DNA from: Gonatopus flavifemur
Lineage: Eukaryota > Arthropoda > Insecta > Hymenoptera > Dryinidae
DNA: 64,000 bases
Direction: 5' to 3'
Assembly (NCBI GenBank): GCA_018340375.1
Contig: JAFFJZ010000002.1
Span: 48,380,001-48,444,000, forward strand
The notes under the pieces are model-generated. The model saw only the letters and a list, made by a program, of their open reading frames with translations. It did not search any database and had not been told where the DNA came from. How positions within the stretch are numbered: position 1 is the first letter of the stretch; each line of letters opens with the position of its first letter. Made by a program: the position numbers and the translations under genes. Positions 12,401 to 23,900 of the stretch are shown here, in pieces.

Positions 12401-13169
12401 AAAAACATTTATATATAACGATCGTTAACTTTTCGCCAAGTTATTTCAGTCGCGGGCAACAGAGAAAGATTATGAAACAAGCTGCAAAAAAGCCGAAAAA
12501 GAGAGATGGCCTTACCTACCTACCTACCTACCACCAATGCCGTATTCTAATTGGAATAATGTCCCCTCTGGCATCCCCAATGTAATATTCTCCAAAGTTC
12601 AAGCTGAAAGCAATTTATTTCTTGCATTCATCTTGAACCTCAACTTTCATTTCCAGCCTGGTACGTTGTAATTATACACAATGAATCGCCGGTGTGTGAG
12701 CTTTCACGTGTAAATGGTTGCACGTGTATATTGGAGGGAAATGAAAAATCACTTCCCTACATTGAAAGAATTTTTATTCAGTAGATGGTATTCGGTATTC
12801 GGTGCATTGGGTTATTTGGTTCGTATGGTACCGCTTCATCAGTTTTTCCGAGATTACGTTACATGAATGGTTTCGTTATTTGGTCTCCCTGAGATGAAGG
12901 GATGATTTATTCAATGAGAGATCCCAATGAATTTTAAGGGTATGAAGTGTTGAGGAAACCGATAAAGGGTTTACCAATCGGTTTGACGATGGCGGATCAT
13001 ACTTGTCATTAAACGTTAAGAGCACTCAACAAGAGATCACTACTGAATGATAACGTGGGTGAAGTAATAACGGTGAATAATCATCCACTTATGACACTGA
13101 CGATTGATCCAGTAATGAGGTGAATCATGTCGACTTTCGACTACATCTTATGGTATTTGAATGTGGTCC
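9430..13169. other. Stretch with no recognisable gene; microsatellites only
   Basis: I see no transposon ends or recognisable domains. The region holds a TTC microsatellite at 10943-10966 and a TACC repeat at 12513-12533. Overlapping frames at 10.7-11.2 kb arise from the TTC tract and its pyrimidine-rich surroundings and are not convincing genes. Confidence 0.5.
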
Positions 13170-13711
13170 ATCCCACACAGCAAAAAGAATTCTGAAAGAA
13201 TTCTTCAAGAATCCTACATGAATTCTTGAAGAACTCCATAACTCGTCCGAAAGAATTCAACAAAAATTCTCAAAGAATCCCCGGAATGTCAGTTCAGAAT
13301 GAATCGCTGGAGGAATTCTTTTTCTCGTCCAAAAGAATTCTTAGAGAATCCCAAAACAGTTCGCAAAGAGGTCTTGAAGAATTCATAAAGAATTCTACAA
13401 GGGTTCATGAAGAATTCTCCAACAGTTCATTAAGAATTCTATATGTGCTTTTCAAAAAATTAGAATAATTCATTGAAACACTTTAAAAACTCTTCAAACC
13501 GTTCACCCGAGCATGCGGGGATATTGTAGAAGAGTTGAAAGAATTCGTTACAAACTCATTGAAAAGTTCAAAGTGAGTAATTCTAATCGAACTGAAAAAG
13601 ATTCAACTCAAATCCATAACAATATCGGAGGATGTTATGGAACAGACATTCGGATACTGGTGTATGTATATTTAGTCACTCCTCGACCTTACAGTGAGGT
13701 GTCTCCATGTA

Positions 13712-15033
13712 CGAGGTGTGTTCAAAAAGTAAGGTGACTTTGTATTTTTAGGAAAAAATATTTATTCATTTATCAATATTGATGTTGTCCCCTTCAACGT
13801 AATCCCCCTCAGATACAATACACTTATGCCAACGGTTTTTCCAATCCTCAAAGCACTTCTCATAAGCACTTTTCGGTATAGCCTTGAGCTCTTCCAGCGA
13901 TGCAGTCTTTATCTCTTCAATCGTTGCAAATCTCCGTCCTTTCATAGGTCTCTTTAGTTTTGGGAACAAGAAAAAGTCACATGGGGCCAAATCCGGTGAA
14001 TATGGTGGCTGAGGCATGATTGTGGTGTTGTTTTTGGCCAAAAAATCTCTCACAAGCAAAGATGAGTGAGCAGGGGCATTATCGTGATGCAAAAGCCATG
14101 AATTATTTTTCCACAATTCTGGACGTTTTCTTCGTATTGCTTCTCGCAAACGGCGCATAACTTCAAGATAATACTGTTTATTGACCGTACGACCATATGG
14201 TAAGAACTCCTGATGCACCACGCCATGGTAATCGAAGAAAACAGTGAGCAAAGCTTTGACATTTGATCGAACTTGGCGTGCTTTTTTCGGTCTTGGCTCA
14301 TCTGGGGTCTTCCATTGGGACGATTGGACTTTGGTTTCGACATCATAACCATATACCCATGATTCGTCACCAGTTATGAACCTTTTGAGTAAATCTGGGT
14401 CGTCGTTGACGTCATTCAACAGTTCTTGAGCGATGCTCATGCGACGGTTCTTTTGGTCAAAATTTAGCAATTTCGGAACAAACTTCGCTGACACACGTCT
14501 CATGCCCAAAACGTTAGAAAAAATTTCATGGCACGAGCCAAGCGATAAACCAACATCCTCAGCAACTTCTCTGATAGTGATTCGACGATTTTCCAAAACA
14601 ATTTTCTTCACTGCTTGAACGTTTTCATCAGTTGTTGACGTGCTTGGGCGTCCAGAGCGAGGCTCGTCATTGGCATCTTCCCGGCCATCTTGGGAGAGTT
14701 TGTACCACTTGTAAACATTTTTTTTACTCAGAACAGTTTCACCGTATGCTACTGTCAACATTTGAAGTGTTTCGGAGCACTTTATTTTATTTTTTACACA
14801 AAATTTGATGCAAATCCTTTGATCCATATTTTTCGATAGCAAGAAATCGCCGAGCACGCAAAACACTTATAACCTTTACGCCTCTCACAACCAAACAAAA
14901 AATGCTATACACTTGAAACTTGATACAGATGTTCGGGAAGAGTGTGCCAACATAACAAAACAAAAAAATCGATGATCGAAAGTACGTTGCCCGCGAAATT
15001 TGAAAAGTCACCTTACTTTTTGAACACACCTCG
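13712..15033 (-). mobile_element. Apparently intact mariner element
   Basis: A 1,322-bp element with about 30 bp of identical terminal inverted repeat (CGAGGTGTGTTCAAAAAGTA followed by AGGTGACTT), flanked by TA at 13710-13711 and 15034-15035. It holds one uninterrupted transposase gene on the minus strand. Perfect TIRs plus an open gene indicate a recent insertion that may be active. It is a different lineage from the mariner at 2530-3809: the termini and protein differ throughout. Confidence 0.95.
13766..14827 (-). CDS. Mariner transposase, intact, DD34D
   Basis: A cut-and-paste DNA transposase of about 353 aa that would bind the element's terminal repeats and insert at TA. The start chosen is MDQRICIKFCVKNKIKC: 13 codons lie upstream in frame, but this Met gives the usual mariner length (about 345-355 aa) and N-terminus. 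Numbered from this Met, residues 1-110 carry two helix-turn-helix units with SGRPSTSTTDEN as the linker (around 58-69) and IREVAEDVGLSLGS as the second HTH. The catalytic triad is D154 (TGDESW), D249 (HHDNAPAHSS) and D284 (SPDLAPCDFFLF), with 34 residues between the last two. The linker motif is FVPKLLNFDQK rather than the usual WVP. There are no internal stops or frameshifts, and the C-terminus ends EGDYVEGDNINIDK. The subfamily was not assigned. The gene stands alone between its TIRs with no visible host promoter. Confidence 0.94.
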   Translation of the reverse strand: MDQRICIKFCVKNKIKCSETLQMLTVAYGETVLSKKNVYKWYKLSQDGREDANDEPRSGRPSTSTTDENVQAVKKIVLENRRITIREVAEDVGLSLGSCHEIFSNVLGMRRVSAKFVPKLLNFDQKNRRMSIAQELLNDVNDDPDLLKRFITGDESWVYGYDVETKVQSSQWKTPDEPRPKKARQVRSNVKALLTVFFDYHGVVHQEFLPYGRTVNKQYYLEVMRRLREAIRRKRPELWKNNSWLLHHDNAPAHSSLLVRDFLAKNNTTIMPQPPYSPDLAPCDFFLFPKLKRPMKGRRFATIEEIKTASLEELKAIPKSAYEKCFEDWKNRWHKCIVSEGDYVEGDNINIDK

Positions 15034-15475
15034 TATGTGCAAGATTTCATTGCTTGATCTCAGTTAACAGAAAGAAAACAGCGTCACAGACTCAGCGAAG
15101 GAATTGCAGAAATGTTTTTAAGGGCCATATTTTGATTCTACCAGACTATTTCTAAATACATTGAAATGTGATCAACCATTAGCAGTGTAAAGGAGATGTA
15201 AAAAAATTGAGAGTATTTTTATCGGGTAATGTGAAGCATTAAATGTATTTTATAACTTGACGCAAGGTACATTTAGAATTGATTTCATACAAAACTATTT
15301 GCTAATAAATTCTGAAATTCTTTATACAATAAAACATTCCATTATAAATCGCTGTAACACTTCAATCAAGTCAAGTTTCAGCAAGTTGATGGAAATGAAT
15401 TTGAAAAATTAGGAAACTTATAAACAGAGATGGACATGCTCAATCACTTTTTGTACTCAAGGTACTTTTTTCCTG

Positions 15476-15545
15476 TCAAGTACTTTTATATTTCTATGAA
15501 ATAAATAGAAATTTTCAACATTAACTTAAAAAGTACTTGATAAGA
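15476..15545. repeat. Short hairpin inside the CCCACACAG element
   Basis: TCAAGTACTTTT near 15476-15490 and AAAAGTACTTGA near 15530-15541 form a 12-bp stem around an AT-rich loop. It sits just inside the right arm of the surrounding element. Confidence 0.5.
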
Positions 15546-16096
15546 CTTCTTTTTGAATTCTTCACAGAGTTCTTTAGGAGTTCTTTTGGACGAGAAAAAG
15601 AACTCCCCTAGCGATTCATTCTGAACTGACATTCCGGGGATTCTTTGAGAATACCTTGCGAATCATTATGAATACTTCATGAACTCTTTTCTGAGCTCTT
15701 TAGGAACTCATTTAGAATTCTTTACGATCTGATTGGATTCTTTATGAATTCTTTAAGAACTCTTATTAAAGAATTCATATTGAATTCTTTTTATGGAGTT
15801 CTTTGCGAATCCATATGGAACTGTGGTGCTGTGTGGGATGTTGGTGTAGATATGCTCCCTAATTCAAGAAATTGTTCTACCGATTCAATAGAAACCTTTT
15901 TCCAACATCTCTAGGTTATTCTAGCCTCGCTACACCGTAAAAATTGTGGCTCGAATTGGCTGCGTCATAATTTGAGAATTGATTAAAAATTTCACCTTTT
16001 GATTGTTTTTTGTGCTTACTTTACACAAAAAATACGCTTCTTTTGGCGGCATCTGAAATTCAGTCATGACGCAATCTGATTTCGAGACCGTTTTTT

Positions 16097-16470
16097 TAGT
16101 GTTGCCGCGATATTATCGTCGATAATTGAGGAATAATCGATTATCTCAATTCTTACACGTTCCTATGGAATATATAATCCACGAATCTTCGATTATGCTC
16201 ATGATGAAACGGAATAATGAATGATCCCAGACTTGTACACAAAATAAACCAAGATATGCTTCCATTTATCGTTACGATATATCGATAATTATCGTTACGA
16301 TAGTGTAAGAGTATTTTGATTTATTTTGTCTGAAATACCAAGATGATCCATTATCCCGTTTCATTCCGTGCACAGTCGAAGATCTACGCGTTAAAAGTTC
16401 CATGAAAACCTGTCAAAATTAAGATAATCGTTTATTTCTGCATTCCGACGATAATATCGCGGCAACACTA
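16097..16470. mobile_element. hAT-like palindromic MITE (TAGTGTTGCC ends)
   Basis: Two arms of about 185 bp are inverted copies. The outer 28 bp (TAGTGTTGCCGCGATATTAT then CGTCG) are nearly perfect, and inward there are TCTTCGA, GAAACGG(A/G)ATAATG and CAAAATAAA. The flanking octamers CGTTTTTT (16089-16096) and CTTTTTTT (16471-16478) match at 7 of 8 positions. The TIR form and 8-bp duplication fit hAT. The centre contains ATATCGATAATTATCG. Confidence 0.75.
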
Positions 16471-17099
16471 CTTTTTTTACAGCATAGACATGAATTGAGT
16501 GGTCTGTGCCAGAATGAAGCCTCAGATAGTTCAATTTTCAGAGAGAAAATTTCCAACCGGGAGCTGATATTCGAGTAGAAATTTATTTACAGGACGTTGC
16601 TGACTGTTCGATTTGAATCCTAATCGAACTTTGATGAAGATTGGAATGCTAGAGGGTTATAATGAGTAACTTATCTGCCATGAAACCATGAAATGGTTGT
16701 GGGAGGTGAGGTAAATTCATTAGCTAGTGTATGAAAGAAATTATATAAGATGCAACTCAGGCACCCCACATTACAGTTGGTTATAACGGTGCAATTTTGA
16801 TTGCCAGATAGCTATTTGCCTCCTAGATTGAGGATATATTTGGCGATTCGGGATGATATTTACGGGTATAGGGGAATTTTGAGGGAGAGTTCACTCATAC
16901 TATCTGAAATTCCGCTCTAATGGATTGGAATTCATTCTGTTTTCAAGCGGCTCTTTTGAGAAGTTTCAAAGAAGTTGAATTCACTGTTATGTTTCAGGGT
17001 CTTGTTCTCTTCGTTTTTAGGAAGCAAAGAAGAAACTGTGCTCTATGTTTTACCGACAGCTGTAGATTTGGTTGTCATAAAACTATTCGCAAAGGGAAG

Positions 17100-17324
17100 T
17101 AGGGAGCATAGACTTCAATGAAAAATGTGCAGACGGGTTTCAGCGCCACCGTACGTTACCTCCATTGGAGTAAATTTACATGGAAATGCCAACACGAATG
17201 ATTGACAAATCATAAAAATTGTTGCAGTAGTGTCAATATCTCCATGAAAATTACTTCAATGGAGGTACCGTACGGCGGCGCTGAAATCCGCCTGAAAATT
17301 TTCCATTCGAGTTTATGCCCCCTG
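17100..17324. mobile_element. hAT-like MITE (TAGGGAGCATA ends)
   Basis: The inverted arms run from TAGGGAGCATAGACTTCAAT and its partner (complement of CAGGGGGCATAAACTCGAAT) through TTTCAGCGCC, CCGTACG and ACCTCCATTG. The flanking octamers AAGGGAAG (17092-17099) and AAGGAAAG (17325-17332) match at 7 of 8 positions. Length 225 bp. It has no coding potential. Confidence 0.8.
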
Positions 17325-17463
17325 AAGGAAAGTAATACTGCTTCCTACAGCAATTATATCCCACCATTTTACAGTGGGTAATGATTTCCAAACCTGGTCA
17401 AAAATTCAAGACACTGTCCAATTGGGACAGGTGCAAGTCCAGGGTTAAGCACTTCATCGTCTT

Positions 17464-18189
17464 GTGGCTTTCTGGTGTGGTTTCATCTGCTGGGCAACCG
17501 AAAAGATGGAGGAGTCTCCAGTGCGAAGGCGAGAAGCCAGAATATTGTCAAGACTCATTTTTGACAGACATCCTGGTGAATTAGTTAGAGGAAATAGGAA
17601 GGAGTGGTTTCAAGTTCCTTGTGGAGTAGGAGTTGTTTACTTCATCTTGTTGTTTACTAGATCAGAAGTGAGGAATTATAGGCCAATTTCAATCATAAGT
17701 GTCATTCCGAAATTATTTGAATCTATAGTTACTAATAAGATATCTCCTTTGTTTTCAAACGTCGTCTCAGATAGTCAGCATGGCTTTATGTCTGGGCGTT
17801 CAACAACTACCAATTTGGCCGTTTACTGTAATCACGTATCTAAAGTTCTTAACGGTAGTGGCCAAGTCGATACTATATATACTGATTTTAAGAAGGCTTT
17901 TGACACTGTAGATCATAATGTACTATTATCTAAACTATATCATCTTGGTTTTTGTGGAAATTTTTTTAGCTGGATGAGGAGTTATTCAACGAGTAGAACC
18001 CAGACTGTTAAAATCATGAATTTCACCTCAAGAGCTATCAATGTTTGTTCAGGCGTTCCACAAGGATCTCATTTGGGTCCGTTATCATTCAATTTTTCCA
18101 TCAATGACATTGGTGTCAATTTCAAACATGGAAAGTTTCTTCTTTTTGCGGATGATTTAAAATTGTTTATGGAAATCTCATCTCTATAG
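17464..18189 (+). pseudogene. LINE reverse transcriptase, fingers and palm (frame 1)
   Basis: In this 241-codon frame the first about 62 residues show no similarity I recognise and may be unrelated flanking DNA. RNYRPISIISVIPKLFE (from residue 70) is RT block 1, HGFMSGRSTTTNLA is block 2, YTDFKKAFDTVDH (first catalytic Asp at residue 141) is block A, SGVPQGSHLGPLSFN (residues 196-210) is block B, and LLFADDLKLF (catalytic pair at 230-231) is block C. Block B normally reads LLFNLF; here it is LSFNFS, a sign of drift. The frame ends at TAG 18187-18189 and the protein continues in another frame, so a frameshift separates this part from the thumb. Confidence 0.88.
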
Positions 18190-18999
18190 TTTGGAATCGT
18201 GGTGCTTTAAGAATAAACTATCGTTGAATATTGCCAAATGTCATATTATGAGGCTGACATGCAGGATGAACCCTATATTATTCCCGTACAGATTAGATAA
18301 TTCAGCTTTGATCACTGTGGATAATACATGCGACTTAGGTGTTACAATTGACTCCAAGCTGAATTTTTCTACTCACTATTGCAATATAATTTACGCGGCT
18401 ATGAAGCAACTTGGTTTTTTGAAACGTATATCTAAGGATTTCAAAGATCCTTTGACATTGATCACCATATATTACTCCCTGGTTAGGCCTTATTTAGGAT
18501 ATGCGTCTCAAATTTGGTTCCCTCATCAAGTCAAATATTGTATAATTATCGAGAGGGTACAGCATAAGTTCTTGCGTTTTCTGGCTCATAAAAACCTCAT
18601 GCCCATGGTTATTACTTGTCATGATTATGCGCCAATAATGAAATTGTTTAATATAACCTCACTTGAAGATCGTAGACTGATGAATAATTTATTATTCATT
18701 CAGGTGTCTTAGAAGGCCATTACTGTTCAATAGTCCGTCTTTCACTACGGAATTTATTTATACAGATCCAATTAACCGTATTTCCTGCCTTCTGGATCGG
18801 TGTCAAGCTTTGAAACTGCGGCCATAAGGGCATGTTTCGATTAGAATATGTATGCTGTATGTATATTTACTGTCATGTGTGCTATCCACAAATCTACTGT
18901 AATAATTTTTGTTAAGACTGTCATCAATTATAATGTTCATTTGTACCTAAAGGGCGTACGCCCGTTGAATAAATAAATGAATAAATAAATAAATAAATT
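17640..18999 (+). mobile_element. 5'-truncated LINE (non-LTR retrotransposon)
   Basis: Two adjoining frames encode reverse transcriptase, followed by an untranslated tail that ends in AATAAATGAATAAATAAATA repeats (about 18968-18998). A simple-repeat tail instead of poly(A) is usual for several LINE clades. The recognisable part starts at about 17650 with EVRNYRPIS; the endonuclease and ORF1 are absent, as expected from incomplete reverse transcription. The sequence type is that of arthropod Jockey/CR1-group elements, but the clade is an inference. I could not find target-site duplications. Confidence 0.85.
18191..18712 (+). pseudogene. LINE reverse transcriptase, thumb and C-terminal part
   Basis: This 173-codon frame continues the same RT after a frameshift at about 18185-18195. 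It begins with ESWCFKNKLSLNIAKCHIM, the conserved segment that follows the FADD block in this family, and then LGVTIDSKLNFSTH and YYSLVRPYLGYASQIWFPH, both usual for the C-terminus of Jockey/CR1-group RTs. The frame closes at 18712 in a region that normally runs a little further, and the tail then leads to the simple-repeat end. Not functional. Confidence 0.85.
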
Positions 19000-19545
19000 G
19001 AGAAATTCAGTTACTTATCGATTATTCAATGGGTTTTAAAGTACATGGAAAGAATTTTTTCAAGTCAAAGAATTCGTATCCCGAAACTTTAAAGGCGTTT
19101 TTCTCGAAACCATGGCTTTCCAACTGGATGACATGATATTTCAAAAACTACTGAACATATCTCTATTTTTTATCTATCCCTTCCAAAGAAGATAAAATTT
19201 ACTGAAGCCTGAACCTGAAAAATGATGATATTTATTGTTATTTTTTTTACAGCACTCTAAAGAGTGAAAAACATCGCAAAAAAACAATTAAAATTAACAT
19301 GCTTACTATTTTTCCAATTTTTAACTTTTTGCTGGTTTCATAAGTCCAAGCTCTAACAAATGTAATATATTTCATGGACATTTTTGATTTTTTGATTTGA
19401 GATGATATTCGCAAATGCTAAAATGTCACCCGCTTGGATACATTTTTTTAGGCGATCATGTTTCAGCCCGTATAAACAATTCAAATTACATAAGTTTTTT
19501 ACTAAAAATAAGTCCTTTGTATGCTTTAAGATTCATTAAGTAACT

Positions 19546-20943
19546 CAGTGAACACCATATGTAAATATTACATAACACAGTAATCACAAGTTACTAAACC
19601 CTGTTATGTATATGTGATGTAATAATTATATAATATTTTATGCTCATGTTACGTAACAATTTGTCACTTCTGTGTTAATTACATAGGCAATTTACCTTCA
19701 GAAAATATGACTTGGAATTTTTGTTATGTATTAGTTACGTAGTACCGTATGTAAATATTACAGAGCATAGAAATCAGAAGTTACATACTTTTGTTATGTA
19801 TTCGGAATGTAGCGATGATATAACATTCTACGCTCACATTACGTCACGATTTGTTATTTCTATGTTACGCTGTAGTTACATATGCAAGTGACCTGAAGAA
19901 GACCAGAAAACCAGAAGAACACTAAGTCCGGGAGTATTGGCACAATGTTGATTTAATCTCTGTTCGAAATATGAGTATAAAATCAAGAAAGTATTTTTTT
20001 CAGCTACATACGCAGTGACCACCGAAAGTAACATTGATTGAACTATTACTGTATGTTACGCAGCTCATCCAGGTAGAAACGCGCATTCAAAGTGCTTCAA
20101 GGCACCGCTCTGCTACTTGGGTACGTAACGGTTATTTCAATGTTCCATTCAGTGGGCGCTGGGATGTGAACATAAGAGAAATGGAATTTTTTTGTAATAA
20201 TTACATAATTCTTTAGCATTAAAGTGACATCGCCATTACATTGCAGCTGCGCTGTAAGAAAAAACTGGAAATTTACGGTGCAACTTGACTGGAAAATTTC
20301 AGTGCTAGTACTGGAATATGGATATTCCAGTCCTTATAATTAAAATGCATAATTTCGATTCCGTGAGTTTTCTTGATTGAGATTTCGAATAATGATCGTA
20401 ATTGTAGCGAAGAAAATTCATACATAAGGTTCTCAAAGTCTATCCTTTTGTGTATTCTAAATGTGAAGCATATGTGGACTTCCAAGGTAGCTATCCAGCA
20501 AGTTGCGCCATAGCTCAGCGGTTAGGTCTCAGGTTTTAGTCGGTAGGCAGGTAGGAATATAGGTTCGAATCCCGTTGAGTAGATATGATTTTTTCTCCAT
20601 CTTGATATGTGACCAAGTTCCTCAGTGATCTTGAAACACTAGGAATATGCGAAATCACTTCGCGTAATGAAATTTTTTTCAGTTTTTACGAATATTTTCA
20701 GCAATAATTTTCCAGTACATGTGCTGGAAGAGTCCAGTACGTTTGTGAACCGGTTAGGTTAAGGTTCTGCTTTGTATTCAGGTGGGTGTAATGTAACATT
20801 GTTATGTGTCACTTACGTAGTTATGTAAGTGAGTAGGAAATTGTGAGTCACATGTTGTGACTCACATGGGACTCCCAAGTCATGTAACCGGCTACTTAAC
20901 GTTATGTGGTTTTTATTGAACATTCACGTAACTGTGTTCACTG
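19546..20943. mobile_element. Large non-autonomous element, CAGTGAACAC termini
   Basis: CAGTGAACAC begins at 19546 and its inverted copy GTGTTCACTG ends at 20943. Both sides hold many TTACGTAA, TTACATAAC and GTTATGTA motifs as subterminal repeats. A unit of about 185 bp in the left part is duplicated in tandem: 19554-19740 and 19744-19900 both begin with CC(A/G)TATGTAAATATTACA and contain TTATGTAT and CACTT/TATTTCT(G/A)TGTTA. The terminal repeat is short and I found no clean target duplication, so superfamily is unassigned. Inside lie a short palindrome with ACTGGAATATGGATATTCCAGT-type pairing (about 20312-20335) and a tRNA-like module. Confidence 0.55.
20505..20582 (+). repeat. tRNA-like module (SINE head or tRNA pseudogene)
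   Basis: An A box, TAGCTCAGCGGTTAG (20511-20525), and a perfect B box, GGTTCGAATCC (20562-20572), are present. Spacing between them is about 51 bp, slightly longer than in an ordinary tRNA gene. The would-be acceptor ends (GCGCCA and GTTGAGTAG) do not pair and no convincing anticodon stem forms, so this is not a working tRNA gene. A pol III-promoted SINE head or an old tRNA pseudogene fits better. Confidence 0.6.
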
Positions 20944-23900
20944 GGTAAGTGTCAAGAAACATGAGCTGCTTATCCACCTTGGGCCATGACAAAAAAAAAT
21001 TCGTCAAGTTCACCTTATTTCTCGGTCGCTGGATAACAACCTCCCCTTAAATTTGAACAAATGTTAGAGAGGGTTGAAAATTGGGGTTTTACTCAGGATT
21101 CGCAGAGGGGTAAATAAATCATGACTGATTTAGGGATTCTATGCGAGGAAGAACAAAATTTGTACCCTCATACGCAACGCTACGGTTTGATGATGTAGAT
21201 CTTAAAATTCAATCTAATACAAAAAAATCCTCAGCACAAGTATTCTCATCGGGATATGAATAAACGAATACATATTCGTGATTTGAATAAATATTCCCCA
21301 AGAAAAAATCCTATTAGACGGGATAAATATTGTGACAAAAAAACCATTAGCAATTCAAGTGAGAACCGTTGAGAGTCATTGCATCACCGATAGTTCTCGA
21401 TAGTATTTTCACGATTCATATGATTCCCAATAGGATGTTTCCATGGGAGTCGAAGGTGATGAATACAAATGAAAATATTACGAAACAATGTTTCGTGTGT
21501 TACAGTCGATTCAGAATCCCTCTCGAGTCTCTAGAGACACATATATAATATTCGTGAATCGTGTACCGCGGATACTTGTTTGTATTAAAATGTTATGCAT
21601 TCAGCACAATATCTTGCGATGATTGTTCCATGTATTATCGTGATTATCGTGTAAGTGTCGTATGTAATAGAAGATTGAAGATGTGATTATCTTACGATAG
21701 TATTAAGAATTTTCATATTGTTGAAAATTTCACAGTAGAACTTTCACAATTATACAATTTGAGTTGCATTACTTTCTGCATTTGAATTCGATGGATCTGA
21801 TACAAAGACGCGCCTTTGAAGATGAAATTTCGTTTATGAAGTATATAAAATCGATAAATTTTGAACAAACTCTTCTATTGTGCGAAATTGAACTAACCGT
21901 GTTCAATTTGATACCGGAAACTGCAGTTCCAGGTGCTGAACTCATTGAAAAATGCATGAAGCATGTGGTTAGCTTGGGATATTCTTGATTAATCGCGATA
22001 ATATGCACTCCCAACGAAAGTTTGACCATTTAGTTGACTCTTGCACTGAACAATTATATTCACATTTTGGTTAGTGTATCCCATGGGCATTCCAGGAATA
22101 CTGTAATTTGTGTAACGTACTTCCCGTTATTTATTCAGGAATGGAGTTTGAGGTGAAGTTTGGACCGCTGTTTATGATGTAGAGAGACACGATTCGCTCT
22201 GTCCGCAAATGAAGGTTGTTACTGCTAATGATTTTGAAACAAGTACACGTAGCTAGCTCTCCATAAAATTCTGTACTGAATATTGCAATTTACCGTGTCG
22301 TTCCAGATTATGCACATTACAATGAGTTCCAATCATCACAATGGATGGAGGAAATAATATACATACGATATGACAGTATTCTATGAAAAAAGTACAACCA
22401 ATAGCCGATGGTTTTGAAAAAATCAAGTCTCCATCTGGATTGCATCGAAGTCGGATCAATGACGATAACGATGACGATGAGGTGCGAATTCTGATTTCGC
22501 TCTCATATACCGATTACCAAGAATCCATTCGAGGAGGATCGAATCAAATTTACGTCGCATATGGAGTGGCTTGGAATCGATCTTATCCGTAAATCCATTA
22601 GGTGTCAATTAGACGCAGTTTCATGAGAGAGCTCTACAAGAGAGGAGAGGAAAAGCTACCATCAACGATTCTATACACTCAGGTGGCTGTCGCTCCGTAC
22701 GTTTTCGATAATCCGTTTAATATTGTGGGTTCTCCAATAGGAAGTACAAGCGTTAAATCGATTTGAATCGAATTATTCGATTTCCTGACTGTGTTTCTCC
22801 CCATACAGATATCCATAAACTTGTGAATTCGAGTGCAGAAACCTTTCGCCTCCGGTATTCCAGTGAGGCATAACGATAACCATAGATAAACTGCAACGGT
22901 TCTCTGAATATTCTACATTTCCGTATGTGCGTAACGTAACATATTTCATCCTTATTTCTTCAACACGACATTTCCTTTGAAAATATCGGAGGTTTTTGTT
23001 GAGATCCGTTCACGAATGTGTCAATAGGATTGTCCAGATACATTAAATAGGAATTCTTTATTCTATCCATTTCAACTGTGAGGAGAAAGAACGGATGATA
23101 GAGAACAGACGAAAAAACAATTGAATCACCGAAAATTTAATCGTGATATTCAATTGATATGTTATAGAATGTGATGGAAGTGGAAATTCTCTCACATGTG
23201 CCTAACGTGCACCGTGAAATTCCCTCCGAGACTGTAGATGAATTGTATTACCATCCGATTCGGTATTATTGACTTTACGTGAAATGAATTCAGTACCGTT
23301 CAGTTCAGAATTGAAAGAGATTATATAATCAATGGGCATGAAGGTTACAAAGGTAACATTCGGAGCGAGGTGAGAGAATCTGAATTATGAATTCCATATC
23401 ACCAAAGAAGACTGCCAACTTCGCAATTCAATCAAACCATGAAGGAACGCATGCTTTTTATTTTGACCAACTTTTTTTCCTTCATTATATATTTATAAAC
23501 GAAATTCGAAATTGAGTGGGTGATCGAAGGGTTTCCCCCATTATGAAGGAAATTGATTGCAATGCGTAATGCGAAATCCTGAAAAATACACAAACGAAAC
23601 AATGAGAGAAGAATAAACAGAAGTGGGAACAAAAAGAAATAATCTAAAAAGGAATGAGGTGAAGTTGAAACCGGGCACTAACAAGAATTGTCCCTCCAGT
23701 AGGTGACTTGTGTTGGCGTATAAGTGTAAGGTATATAAGTCTTGGAATACGTCCTCTGGTAGTAGGTTTGTCTAAGACAACTTGACACGTTTCACCGGTA
23801 CCCAGTCCAAAGGGGTTGTGCACCAAGGCTCGAGATCTGAGAAACTGTTTCCCTCCTTTCCCCGTCATTGGTATCACGACAAGTACGACATTCGTCAGCC

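Larger units (their letters stand above)
13172..15837. mobile_element. CCCACACAG element with ~280-bp TIRs, carrying a mariner
   Basis: The left arm (13172 to about 13460) and right arm (about 15540 to 15837) are inverted copies. Shared landmarks include CCCACACAGCA, AAGAACTCCATAA, TCAAAGAATCCCCGGAATG, TCAGTTCAGAATGAATCGCT and TTTTTCTCGTCCAAAAGAA. Both arms are filled with AAGAATTC/GAATTCTT motifs, which look like subterminal transposase-binding repeats. AT flanks each end (13170-13171, 15838-15839). The mariner at 13712-15033 lies between the arms. Without it the element would be about 1.34 kb. An 80-codon frame at 13226-13468 is made of the repeats. No transposase of its own is visible, so it is probably non-autonomous. 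Confidence 0.85.

Noticed and set aside
13226..13468. 80-codon frame rich in EEF, NS and RI repeats
   Set aside because: It is a translation of the AAGAATTC subterminal repeats of the CCCACACAG element.
20505..20582. Functional tRNA gene
   Set aside because: A and B boxes are good, but the acceptor ends do not pair and box spacing is too long.
23644..23877. 77-codon minus-strand frame with a mixed composition resembling an exon
   Set aside because: No domain was recognised, and splice borders could not be supported.
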